A DNA stretch of 64,000 bases from Cytobacillus gottheilii (GTDB lineage: Bacteria; Bacillota; Bacilli; Bacillales; Cytobacillaceae), in contig NZ_LT800494.1 of the NCBI RefSeq assembly GCF_900166665.1, forward strand, positions 2,043,144-2,107,143, written 5' to 3'. The notes under the pieces are model-generated. The model was given only the letters and a program-made list of their open reading frames with translations, did no database searches and was not told where the DNA came from. Below, piece after piece: positions 52,703 through 61,200 of the stretch (the first letter of the stretch is position 1; each line of letters begins with the position of its first letter). A program made the position numbers and the translations under genes.

Positions 52703-53694
52703 TGAAAAAATATAGTCTAATGATACTTAGTGTCGTGTTTGTACTATTTGCTTTGTACTTTTGGAATAAAAGCGGGGACGGTGCTACCGTGCAAAAACAT
52801 GTAAAAAAACATTATATGAATGATTCTCTTATTTCTACCTATCAAACCGGAGAAGATCAGCAATATTTATCAGAAAGTCTTGGATTATATATGAATTATT
52901 TACTGCTGGCAAAAGATAATGCAGGGTTTCGTGAGCAAGTAGACGTCCTAAAAACAAGATTTTTGTTATCAAATGAAAAGGGCATATATATACGGTGGTC
53001 GCTTGATCAGCAAGCAGCCGCTAATGCCTTAATTGATGATGTAAGGATAATTCAGGCACTTTTCAAAGGTTCATCATTATTTGATGAAGAAGAGTATTAC
53101 AAATTAGCTGATGATCTAAAGAATTCTTTATTAACCCTTCAGTATAAAAATGGAATTTATCGTGACTTCTCAGATTGGACTACAGGTGAACCAGCAGAAA
53201 GGATAACATTAAGCTATTTAACAGATGACTTTTTTTTAACCTTCACAGATACGGATACTACAGAAACACTGCTTTTAAATGCATTAGATGATGAAAATCC
53301 TTTTTTCCCAGAGTATTACGATAACGGCGAGCAAGCTTATCAATATAGCAATAAGGTTCATATGGTGGATCAGCTGTTAATTGCAGCCAACAAAGTGAAA
53401 CGTGGACAGGACCTTCCCTTATTCAATAATTGGCTGCTCTCACAATGGGAGGAAAAAGAAAAAGTTTTTGGCCGTTATGATAGAACCAGCGGAGAGCCCC
53501 TCGTTTCATATGAATCATTGGCTGTCTATGCGTTTGCCTATGATTATTTAGTGTTAATTGGTGAACAGCGAGTTGCAGAAAGTATGTGGAAACATGCAGT
53601 TGCACTTGAACAATCGATTGCTTCTGAGGATGAGCATTTCTTTGATTATATTTTATTTCATACCATTAATGACTTTAGCACCTCTCCATTATAG
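52702..53694 (+). CDS. GH8-like glycoside hydrolase, membrane-anchored
   Basis: A 330-residue protein with an N-terminal membrane segment (about 5-21) and a helical domain resembling GH8 (BcsZ/YdaJ) endoglucanases. SESLGLYMNYLLL would carry the catalytic acid Glu and ALIDDVRIIQALF the region of the catalytic Asp, and LSYLTDDFF and NKVHMVDQLLIAA follow in order. GH8 enzymes accompany many cellulose-type synthases. The start overlaps the GT2 stop. Activity is inferred from weak motif matches. Confidence 0.72.
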   Translation: MKKYSLMILSVVFVLFALYFWNKSGDGATVQKHVKKHYMNDSLISTYQTGEDQQYLSESLGLYMNYLLLAKDNAGFREQVDVLKTRFLLSNEKGIYIRWSLDQQAAANALIDDVRIIQALFKGSSLFDEEEYYKLADDLKNSLLTLQYKNGIYRDFSDWTTGEPAERITLSYLTDDFFLTFTDTDTTETLLLNALDDENPFFPEYYDNGEQAYQYSNKVHMVDQLLIAANKVKRGQDLPLFNNWLLSQWEEKEKVFGRYDRTSGEPLVSYESLAVYAFAYDYLVLIGEQRVAESMWKHAVALEQSIASEDEHFFDYILFHTINDFSTSPL

Positions 53695-53704
53695 GAGGGT
53701 GCCT

Positions 53705-53860
53705 TTATTTTAACTCTTCGATTGTAATTCTTACTTTTTCGCCATGAATGTCTTTTAATAATTGTAGTAGGTCTTCACCGCCAATAGATAAGTTTACTGC
53801 TTTTTCCTCATTTGCATGAACGTCTGTGTTTACAATTCCTTCTAAATTAATATCAAGCAA
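53705..53860 (-). CDS. Small conserved-looking protein
   Basis: A 51-residue acidic protein, MLDINLEGIVNTDVHANEEK and then AVNLSIGGEDLLQLLKDIHG, ending EKVRITIEELK. A TTG start lies eight bases after AGGAGG, an excellent ribosome binding site, which makes the gene likely despite its size. No known motif. It converges with the polysaccharide cassette. Confidence 0.72.
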   Translation of the reverse strand: MLDINLEGIVNTDVHANEEKAVNLSIGGEDLLQLLKDIHGEKVRITIEELK

Positions 53861-54004
53861 TTAGATAACCTCCTAAATGTAATTTATAGATTATATTCAC
53901 GATTTGGGTTGTTTTCAAACATGTATAACCATGTGATGAATTTCACAAGTTTGTGAAAAAAAGAAGGTAAAGCTAGGTGGAGTGGATGAAGGATTGTTGG
54001 AGTG

Positions 54005-54295
54005 TTAAATTGCTTTTTTATACTCCGCTTCTGTTTCTCGTGCATGTGCACACGCTGCATTGAATGAATCAAAGCTTTCTGACTGGTAAACAAGTTCGTT
54101 CCAATTAAAGCTTCCTACTTCACTAGATGGATAAACCGCAACTCGCCAGCTGTATTTTCTCTTTTTCTCTAAGTGACCTTCTATGGCGATTAGCCAGTGA
54201 CTATAGGAGATAGTGCTATTTTCGATATCTGCAGACGGAAGCGGGATGATCGACTTTTGAAAAAAATCCACATAACTATTTGTAAGGGTGTTCAT
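54005..54295 (-). CDS. Small protein of unknown function
   Basis: A 96-residue protein starting MNTLTNSYVDFFQKSIIPLP, with WRVAVYPSSEVGSFNWNELVYQ in the middle and a helical end. No motif recognised. AAAGGCGG nine bases upstream of the start supports it. Confidence 0.6.
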   Translation of the reverse strand: MNTLTNSYVDFFQKSIIPLPSADIENSTISYSHWLIAIEGHLEKKRKYSWRVAVYPSSEVGSFNWNELVYQSESFDSFNAACAHARETEAEYKKAI

Positions 54296-54518
54296 TGTTA
54301 TATACCGCCTTTCAAAAAGGATTGTTTATAGTTCTATTATATGTTTTAAAATGCCGTTTTTCTGTTACACCTTTCTGAATTTGTTTGATTAGAGAGTTAC
54401 TTTTGACACTATAGAAATGCTTAAATTCAAGAATATTACATCTTATGTCTAATCTGCTTGTTAAAAGGTTAATAATAACTATGTATCTGATCTAAATTAA
54501 AAATTGGGAGGAATTATC

Positions 54519-55118
54519 TTGAGTTCAGCTTTCTTAAATGCTATTAAAAAACGCCGCTCCATTTATGGCATCAGTAAGGAACATGTTGCTTCAGATGATG
54601 TAGTAAAAGAAATCATAAATGAAGCAGTGCTCCATACTCCATCATCTTTTAACTCGCAAAGCACGCGAATTGTCTTATTGCTGGGAGAGAAGCATGATAA
54701 GGTTTGGGAATTAACAAAGGATGCTTTAAGAAAGGTTGTTCCCGCTGAAAACTTTTCGCCGACAGAGGAAAAGATCAATTCGTTTAAATCCGGATATGGC
54801 ACGGTGTTATTTTATGAAGATCAAGAAGTAGTAAAAGGACTTCAGAAGGATTTTGCATTATATGCAGACAATTTCCCTGTTTGGTCTGAACATACATCCG
54901 CTATGCATCAGTTTGTGATTTGGACTGCATTAACAGAAGTTGGTTTTGGTGCGTCGCTGCAGCATTATAATCCATTAATTGATGAGTCGATTCAGCAGGA
55001 ATGGTCAATTCCGTCATCTTGGAAGCTAATTGCCCAAATGCCATTTGGAAAACCAACTATGGCTCCTGGTGAAAAAGAATTTAAGCCGCTGGAAGAGCGA
55101 ATCAAGATAGTTGAATAA
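54519..55118 (+). CDS. Nitroreductase-family protein, YfhC-like
   Basis: A 199-residue FMN-dependent oxidoreductase-like protein. Family features: IKKRRSIYGIS (FMN phosphate site), HTPSSFNSQSTRIVLLLG, and AMHQFVIWTALTEVGFGASLQHYNPLID; substrate unknown. TTG start at 54519 preceded by GGGAGG. Ends in a good terminator; it is a single-gene unit next to the KaiC-like module. Confidence 0.87.
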   Translation: MSSAFLNAIKKRRSIYGISKEHVASDDVVKEIINEAVLHTPSSFNSQSTRIVLLLGEKHDKVWELTKDALRKVVPAENFSPTEEKINSFKSGYGTVLFYEDQEVVKGLQKDFALYADNFPVWSEHTSAMHQFVIWTALTEVGFGASLQHYNPLIDESIQQEWSIPSSWKLIAQMPFGKPTMAPGEKEFKPLEERIKIVE

Positions 55119-55129
55119 TTATTTGTTAT

Positions 55130-55165
55130 AACCTTAAGAGTTTACTTTTCTTAAGGTTTTTTTTA
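55130..55165 (+). terminator. Intrinsic terminator
   Basis: AACCTTAAG, loop, CTTAAGGTT and seven T residues after the nitroreductase gene. Confidence 0.88.
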
Positions 55166-55274
55166 TCCAAGAAATTTCCTTTTATCTCTTGGTGAATAGT
55201 TAGTACATTTATGGTATGATTTTTTAAGATCATGACCATTAAATTGGAAACTAACTTAGAGGTGATGGGGTAGC

Positions 55275-56723
55275 ATGTCTGAACAAGACAAAGTAGCAAC
55301 AGGTATTACGGGGTTAGATGAGGTCCTTTATGGAGGTCTTCCGGCAGGATCTATATCTTTAATACAAGGATCTCCTGGTACAGGTAAAACAACATTGGGT
55401 TTACAATTTCTAATTGAAGGTGCCCGTAAGTATAATGAGGCGGGTATTTATATAACATTTGAAGAATTGCCAGAACAATTATATCGTGATTCTGCTTCTT
55501 TCGGCTGGGATCTAAAAGACCTGGAAAAAAACAACCTGCTTAGAGTTATATGTATACAGCCAGAAGTGCTTATTGATCATATTACAAAGCCTAATGGACT
55601 GTTAGAAAATGTCATTAAGACAATCAACTGTAAGAGAATTGTACTGGATAGTGTCAGTTTATATCGAGTATTAAACACCGAAGCAGAAGCGAGAAATAAA
55701 GTGTATTTATTAAGAAATGTTTTTAAAAAGTGGGGTTTAACAACACTCCTCATCAATGAAATAGCAGGATTGCAAAATCCACTGGAACAAAACTCATTTG
55801 AAAATTACTTAAGTGACGGTGTTATCCATTTATCACTAAGCAAGTTTATGGATAAATATAGGTCAAGACAATTAGAAATTCTTAAGATGAGAGGCACAAA
55901 GATTGTAGAAGGTGAACACCGTTTTAAATTTTTAGATCATGGAATACATGTGATACCAGCTCTCTCAATGGCTGAAGATAAATTAATTATTAAAAATTCA
56001 TCTGATACGATTTCTACAGGTATTCAAACGTTAGATGATATTTTATCAGGCGGTTTACAAAGAGGAACGACCTTTACTATTGATACAAACAGTAAAGCAA
56101 ATTACCGTTACATTGTTACAGCTTTGCTGGCCAAACGATTGGAAGCTGGTGATAAGCTCATTTCTATGATGACTAACACCTCTACAATCGATACGATTTC
56201 TTTTGCTCTTAGTGAATATGGAATTTGCCTTAACGACTTGATCAAAGAGCAAAAAGCCTATTTTGTAGATTTATTTAAGCGTGATATTCCAGTAAATTCG
56301 AAGCAATATCATTCTGGAATTATTCAAATTACGGATTTTTCAGAAGAGGGTTTTCGTAAACAATTGCAAGAGAAGTTTTCAGATATCATTCAGACCAATT
56401 TAGCAAGCGGAGGCAACTGGTTTGTTTATTATGACTTAAATGTTCTTATCAGTCTTTTAGGAATTTCCTTTACACAGCGATTTTTCGCTGAAGAAGCTTT
56501 ACGCTGCAGATTAAATGGGATTACGATGCTTGCTCATATTAATTTTGCTGAAATCAGCCAAGCAGCAGGCTCTGTTTTTGAGCGTGCCAGCAATGGCATC
56601 ATTCGCACATGGGTGGACGGGAATTATCAGCTGCTTCAAGTGACGAAATCACCAACTGGAAGAATGTCGGCTCCCCATATTATTGAAAATATTGATGAAA
56701 AACCATTTTTGCGATTAATTTAA
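55275..56723 (+). CDS. KaiC-like RecA-superfamily ATPase
   Basis: A 482-residue cytosolic protein with two tandem KaiC-type RecA folds. The first has Walker A GSPGTGKTT (residues 32-40), catalytic Glu pair in TFEELPEQL (63-64) and Walker B RIVLDSVS (Asp125). The second (about 248-470) starts GIQTLDDILSGGLQRGT as a KaiC domain should, but its P-loop region reads DTNSKANYR without GK(S/T), so it probably does not bind ATP normally. No kaiA or kaiB is nearby, so circadian function is not implied. The downstream gene encodes a LuxR-type regulator. Confidence 0.88.
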   Translation: MSEQDKVATGITGLDEVLYGGLPAGSISLIQGSPGTGKTTLGLQFLIEGARKYNEAGIYITFEELPEQLYRDSASFGWDLKDLEKNNLLRVICIQPEVLIDHITKPNGLLENVIKTINCKRIVLDSVSLYRVLNTEAEARNKVYLLRNVFKKWGLTTLLINEIAGLQNPLEQNSFENYLSDGVIHLSLSKFMDKYRSRQLEILKMRGTKIVEGEHRFKFLDHGIHVIPALSMAEDKLIIKNSSDTISTGIQTLDDILSGGLQRGTTFTIDTNSKANYRYIVTALLAKRLEAGDKLISMMTNTSTIDTISFALSEYGICLNDLIKEQKAYFVDLFKRDIPVNSKQYHSGIIQITDFSEEGFRKQLQEKFSDIIQTNLASGGNWFVYYDLNVLISLLGISFTQRFFAEEALRCRLNGITMLAHINFAEISQAAGSVFERASNGIIRTWVDGNYQLLQVTKSPTGRMSAPHIIENIDEKPFLRLI

Positions 56724-56735
56724 GGGGATAAGAAT

Positions 56736-56978
56736 GTGACCAATGAAAAAAGTAATCTCTTAATTCAAATGGAATGTATGTTATTTTTCGAGGAAAATCA
56801 ATATGCTATGGAAACAGTCAGCAGTATTAGCATGCGAATTGGGAGAAGACCGGAGGATATTGCTTTGGTCTTAAATCAGCTGACAGTTTTAAATGTTGTA
56901 GATGTTTTCGGTGAAGGAGACTCTGCGATTTATTGTTATCGAATCCCTGATGTACAAAGTGATGTGATAATTAAATGA
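56736..56978 (+). CDS. Small winged-helix-like protein
   Basis: An 80-residue protein. SISMRIGRRPEDIALVLNQLTVLNVVDVFGEGDSAIYCY reads as helix-turn-helix plus wing, so it may be a small DNA- or protein-binding wHTH. GTG start with AAGGGG upstream. It lies 12 bases after the KaiC-like gene and overlaps the next one by four bases, so all three form an operon. Confidence 0.65.
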   Translation: MTNEKSNLLIQMECMLFFEENQYAMETVSSISMRIGRRPEDIALVLNQLTVLNVVDVFGEGDSAIYCYRIPDVQSDVIIK

Positions 56979-59134
56979 TTGATCAGAAAGTACTGCAGAA
57001 TCTACATGAATTATTGGGTGCATATGCAAAAATCAGCGGTTTATCGATATTAATAATAGATGAAAACGGAAAAAAACTGCTTCCGACTATGCTTGGCAAA
57101 AGCTTAAAGCCGCTGTTCGGAGAACTTGACAGTATTGAAACCTTCTATTTAGATATTATAAAAAAAACAGCTACAGAAGAGTTTACATTTATTTATAATA
57201 TTGCTATAGACAAAGTGAAAATCATCATATCTCCTCTTCATACACAAACTGGAGAAAAGTATTTTATTTTAGCTGGACCTATTGTTGAAGAAGATACAAA
57301 AGATGCTTTATTGAATAATATTATGTCAAGTTCTCTGCCTTCAGAGTTGAAGCAGAGTCTGACCTATAATATCAGTTTGTCAAAAGAATTGACGCCAGCA
57401 GAAGTGAATGAAAAAATGTCCATCATTTCAAGCTTGAGTCAAAACGTTCGGTATATGTTAAATATCCAGCTCAATATTGGCTGGATTAAGGATAATTTAA
57501 CAGCTATAATCGATCAGGGGTGTTCACCAGAAATTCCTTCATTAGAACAGCTGATAAAGGATTTTCACGATCATACAGAAGTATTAGATACAATTTGTTA
57601 CGCAGAAAAAAGCAGCAATGACGATTATATTGTGACATATGCATTTGGTGACTATGCCAGCCATTTAAAAGGCATTACTTTTCGCCACGGGGAAGGTTTT
57701 TTAGGACTTGCCAGTGTGTCTGATGGACCAAAAGACTGGAGTTCGATTGAACGTGATCCAAGGAGTGCACTTTTTATAGATTTAGACATGCCAATCCCAG
57801 AAAATCTCTGGTGCAATTCTATACAATTATATGGGCATACAACGGGCATTATCTTTACACTTGATTTTAATAAAAGTAAATTAGTGGCTGTACAAAATTA
57901 TATCCGCAATATGATTGTTTCCATTCTTACTTCGCGCATGAATCTAGTTATTATGAGTGAATCATACTTGAAACAAAAACAGCGCTTGGCAGGCTTAGTG
58001 GAGATTGCAGGGTTTATTAAATCATCCGAAAATATGCAAAAGATTATGTATGCTCTAGTTGATAGCTGTATCACTTTATTTCCTAAACCGATTTCTGCTT
58101 TAATGTATATAGCACAAGATGTACAGAGAACAAAAGTAAAAATTGTTTCTAGGGGTTATTCAAAAGACAAACAGAAACAATATGTACAGGAATCCTCTAA
58201 GATTTTATTTACTACCTCCGTTAAAAAAGCGAATAAACCGATTGTGTCGGTTCGAGAGCAGGGTAAAATCTATCAATATGATTTTCCGCTTGTCATTCAT
58301 AATGAATTATATGGTGCACTTACACTTTCATGCCATCATTCTGCTGATATGGAGGAATGTCTTGGCTTAATGTCCACACTTGTCACTATTGCCAGTATGC
58401 ATATAGAAAAGATGTGTGAAAAAGGTGAAAGTGGAAATGTAGCAGATGAACTTTCAAATATGTTATTCAAAAGTTTGAAAGAACAAAACATGAGCACTTA
58501 TGAACATCTAAAAACACTTGAAATGCATGTTTCATCCGTTTTAACTTCCAATCCTCATCTGGCTGGTGATCATGAACTGATCAAAAGAGCGATACGTTTA
58601 TCTTCTTTTTCAGCTGAATTTCTAAAGAGCAGTCCGTATTTAGCAAAAGAAGCGTTCTTGCTTGAGCAGTGTAAACAGATGGAGAAGCAGGAGGCAGTGC
58701 CTGAGGATTCGGCAATGGAATTACTATTTATGTTCGTAGCCCTTCAGTATGATACACAGAAAATGGCATTAAAAACGAATCTTCTCAATAAGGTCGGCCT
58801 TAATGAAGGTAAAATTGAGTCCATTAAAGAGCTGTTAGAGGAACAAGGGGTATTAGAAGCAGAGCTTCAGTTAGGAGCAGAGACCGAAAAGGTTCAGAAT
58901 CGAACTCTTATTGAAGATATTGTGAAGCAGTATGGGTTAACAGCAAGAGAGAAAGATATTTTCCAAGGGATTCTGCATGCAAGCAGCAATAAAGAAATTG
59001 CTAAGAACCTTTATATAAGTGAGCATACAGTAAAGAATCATATTACCAATTTATTTAATAAGCTTGGTGTAACAGAAAGAGCCCAGGCGATTGCTCTTGT
59101 ATTAAATTCTAGTTTAAACAATGAGAAAAGCTAA
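56975..59134 (+). CDS. PocR/GAF-domain LuxR-type transcription regulator
   Basis: A 719-residue regulator. The first part (about 5-170) is PocR-like: LQNLHELLGAYAKISGLSILIIDENGKKLLP. GAF-like regions follow (about 190-330 with GITFRHGEGFLGLASVSDGPKDWSS, and about 340-480 with VEIAGFIKSSENMQKIMYALVDSC). The C-terminal HTH (about 655-715) is typical NarL/LuxR: LTAREKDIFQGILHASSNKEIAKNLYISEHTVKNHITNLFNKLGVTERAQA. No phosphoacceptor receiver domain is present. A terminator follows. The CalY/SipW operon starts 350 bases downstream and may be a target. Confidence 0.85.
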   Translation: MIDQKVLQNLHELLGAYAKISGLSILIIDENGKKLLPTMLGKSLKPLFGELDSIETFYLDIIKKTATEEFTFIYNIAIDKVKIIISPLHTQTGEKYFILAGPIVEEDTKDALLNNIMSSSLPSELKQSLTYNISLSKELTPAEVNEKMSIISSLSQNVRYMLNIQLNIGWIKDNLTAIIDQGCSPEIPSLEQLIKDFHDHTEVLDTICYAEKSSNDDYIVTYAFGDYASHLKGITFRHGEGFLGLASVSDGPKDWSSIERDPRSALFIDLDMPIPENLWCNSIQLYGHTTGIIFTLDFNKSKLVAVQNYIRNMIVSILTSRMNLVIMSESYLKQKQRLAGLVEIAGFIKSSENMQKIMYALVDSCITLFPKPISALMYIAQDVQRTKVKIVSRGYSKDKQKQYVQESSKILFTTSVKKANKPIVSVREQGKIYQYDFPLVIHNELYGALTLSCHHSADMEECLGLMSTLVTIASMHIEKMCEKGESGNVADELSNMLFKSLKEQNMSTYEHLKTLEMHVSSVLTSNPHLAGDHELIKRAIRLSSFSAEFLKSSPYLAKEAFLLEQCKQMEKQEAVPEDSAMELLFMFVALQYDTQKMALKTNLLNKVGLNEGKIESIKELLEEQGVLEAELQLGAETEKVQNRTLIEDIVKQYGLTAREKDIFQGILHASSNKEIAKNLYISEHTVKNHITNLFNKLGVTERAQAIALVLNSSLNNEKS

Positions 59135-59170
59135 TGTGTGTTAATTCCCAACATACATTAGCTTTTTTTT
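59127..59170 (+). terminator. Intrinsic terminator
   Basis: AAGCTAATGTGTGTT, loop, AACATACATTAGCTTTTTTTT overlapping the regulator stop. Confidence 0.9.
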
Positions 59171-59207
59171 CTGAAAAATAATAGGAAAACAGGCTTTTTC
59201 CATCAAG

Positions 59208-59223
59208 GTTCCTATATAGGAAC
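59208..59223. promoter_or_regulatory. 16-bp perfect palindrome before the CalY operon
   Basis: GTTCCTATATAGGAAC is a perfect palindrome, and its half GTTCCTATA recurs at 59332-59340. They lie in the 315-base gap before the calY-like gene and resemble a two-site operator. A weak cre-like TGAAAGCGCTGCC is at about 59233. No clear sigma-A promoter was recognised. Confidence 0.55.
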
Positions 59224-59486
59224 AGAGAAAAGTGAAAGCGCTGCCTCCTGTGCTGTCGCTGGGTCGATGAAGAATAAATTTGAGCAAATATGACTCTAAA
59301 TCTAGCATTTTATAAAAAGAGTAGGGAAGCAGTTCCTATACCAGACAAGAAAGATTAGGAAATACCGGCTATACTTTTTTTTACAATTTTTCTTCATAAT
59401 TGAAACAGTAGTAGTGATTATGACAAATGTACTATATAAAACAATTGCTTATCAGGCGACGATCAAATTTGAAGGAGAAATGTATC

Positions 59487-60032
59487 ATGTTCAAAATGAA
59501 TAAAACAAAAAAACTAAGCTTGCTGATTTTTTCTAGCATGACTGTCATTGCATTTATATTAGTTCAATCTGTTTCTCAATCAACAGCTTATTTCACAGCA
59601 AATACAGCTAATGCAGGAGATCAAATTAATACAGGGAATTTAGCTTTAGCGCTAGGAGATGGAGAGAGTGTCACAAGTCCTTTCACTGTAAACAATTTCG
59701 TTCCTGGTGATTATATTGAAAGAACTTTTACAGTAAATAACACTGGTAGTGTAGATTTCTCATTGGATGTTTCTTCTGCAGGAACAGATCAGTCTGTATT
59801 ATGGTCTGATGAGACAAAGGGACTCCAAATTACGATAAATGATGGACCGGCAATGCCAATTAGTAAACTAGAAAAAGAAATGGTCGGAAATGTGCTGGCT
59901 TCTGGATTAACAACGGTAAAAGTGAAAATTCAATTGCCGGTAGAAGCAGATAATGAATTTGAAAACAAAGCGCAAAATTTTCAGCTGATATTTACAGCTG
60001 CTTCTATTGAAGGAGTGAAACGAAATGATTAA
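59487..60032 (+). CDS. TasA/camelysin (CalY) family fibre protein
   Basis: A 181-residue exported protein. Signal sequence about 1-34, with TAYFTANTANAGDQINTGNLALAL after it, the pattern of TasA/CalY proteins, then FVPGDYIERTFTVNNTGSVDFSLDVSS, a beta-sandwich. Such proteins form extracellular fibres of the biofilm matrix and are cleaved by SipW-type peptidases, encoded next. GGAGAAATG-type site precedes the ATG at 59487; the frame extends to 59427. Confidence 0.85.
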   Translation: MFKMNKTKKLSLLIFSSMTVIAFILVQSVSQSTAYFTANTANAGDQINTGNLALALGDGESVTSPFTVNNFVPGDYIERTFTVNNTGSVDFSLDVSSAGTDQSVLWSDETKGLQITINDGPAMPISKLEKEMVGNVLASGLTTVKVKIQLPVEADNEFENKAQNFQLIFTAASIEGVKRND

Positions 60033-60510
60033 GGTAAAAAGCAAAACATATCTTGCTGCTATTCTTGCCGTTTTCCTTCTCGTTTGTGTAGCTGGGAGTT
60101 ATTTGCTGGGATATCGTTCAACTATCGTTATTCATGAAAGCATGGAGCCGGCGATCCCAAAATGGTCACTTGTCGTCTTGCAGACGAAAAACATTAAACC
60201 AGAGAAATATGATATTGTTCAATTTCGAGTGGAAGGAAAATATACACCTGTTGTGCATCGAATCGTTGAAGAAAGTGAAAATCATTTTGTTACACAAGGT
60301 GATGCCAATCCAATTACTGACAGTAATGAGCTTACAGTCAAGGACATTGACGGGGTATATGTCACACACATTCCTATTCTAGGCATTATATTTTTCTGGA
60401 TTCAGCAATTTAATTATTTAATCATCGGCAGTCTAATCCTAATTAGTGTTGCTTTAGGGCTTTCCCTAATGAAAAAAGAAAAAATGATTCCAAATGAAGC
60501 TGAAGTTTAA
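60025..60510 (+). CDS. sipW: SipW-like type I signal peptidase
   Basis: A 161-residue membrane serine peptidase of the ER/archaeal-like (S26B) group. Order: N-terminal membrane segment, catalytic Ser in HESMEPAIPKWSLVV, His in YTPVVHRIVEE, conserved VTQGDANPITDSNE, and a second C-terminal membrane segment (IFFWIQQFNYLIIGSLILISVALG). That layout is the SipW type that processes TasA. It overlaps the CalY-like gene by eight bases. Confidence 0.9.
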   Translation: MIKVKSKTYLAAILAVFLLVCVAGSYLLGYRSTIVIHESMEPAIPKWSLVVLQTKNIKPEKYDIVQFRVEGKYTPVVHRIVEESENHFVTQGDANPITDSNELTVKDIDGVYVTHIPILGIIFFWIQQFNYLIIGSLILISVALGLSLMKKEKMIPNEAEV

Positions 60511-61162
60511 AATTTTCTTAACGACAGTAGCCATTTTATTTCTTTTCTGTCTGAATGTGTATTCTTATTATGAGGATGCCAAAAGAACAGATATGAAGAT
60601 AAGTACATCTTCAGGGGGCCTATTCTATTTTAAAGCAACTTTAGGTGCAGCTAAAAATGTGGATGGGCAGTTTGTAGGGAAAGAATTGTCCAACATTGAG
60701 GAAACGGTAAATGGAAAAAAGGTGAATCAAACCTTTGCCTTCGATCTTGGCAAGCTGGCGAGACCGGCATTGGTTTCCGTTGTATTATTAAGCGGTGATT
60801 TAACTTACGAATATACGGATATATTACAAATTAAAAATAAATCAACTGAAGAACTGAATGTTTCCTTGGAAATGGCAGATCTTTCACTGCCGAATAGTGT
60901 AAACAGCATGAAAAATTGGATACTGCCGAGATTTGCAGTAAGCAATACAAAAACGGCGATTCTAAAGCCAGGTGAGAAAACCGCTATACATGTAAGTGCA
61001 ATTGTAGGGAAGAGAGTGTTATTATCTTATGAGACCGTCGGATTAGGGGTTTATAGCGGTTTATTAAAGATCAATACTCATCAAAAAAACGGGCAGACAA
61101 GTTCTGTTCAGTACAATTTAAGCACTGAAATAATAGATGGAATATTTTTGGGTATATATTAA
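60494..61162 (+). CDS. Exported protein of unknown function in the CalY/SipW operon
   Basis: A 222-residue protein with an N-terminal signal or anchor (about 4-24) and a beta-rich body: LQIKNKSTEELNVSLEMADLSLP, AILKPGEKTAIHVSAIVGKR, VYSGLLKINTHQKNGQT. The body recalls Ig-like DUF916-type or WxL-linked proteins, but no W-x-L motif is seen. Overlaps sipW by 17 bases, so it is likely a third matrix component. Start chosen at the ATG overlapping the sipW end. Confidence 0.65.
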   Translation: MKLKFKIFLTTVAILFLFCLNVYSYYEDAKRTDMKISTSSGGLFYFKATLGAAKNVDGQFVGKELSNIEETVNGKKVNQTFAFDLGKLARPALVSVVLLSGDLTYEYTDILQIKNKSTEELNVSLEMADLSLPNSVNSMKNWILPRFAVSNTKTAILKPGEKTAIHVSAIVGKRVLLSYETVGLGVYSGLLKINTHQKNGQTSSVQYNLSTEIIDGIFLGIY

Positions 61163-61200
61163 TTTATTATTAAAACCTTAGTGAAACTAAAAAAGGAAAA

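Noticed and set aside
55275-56723. Circadian clock KaiC
   Set aside because: No kaiA or kaiB nearby and the second ATPase domain is degenerate; the similarity is only at family level.
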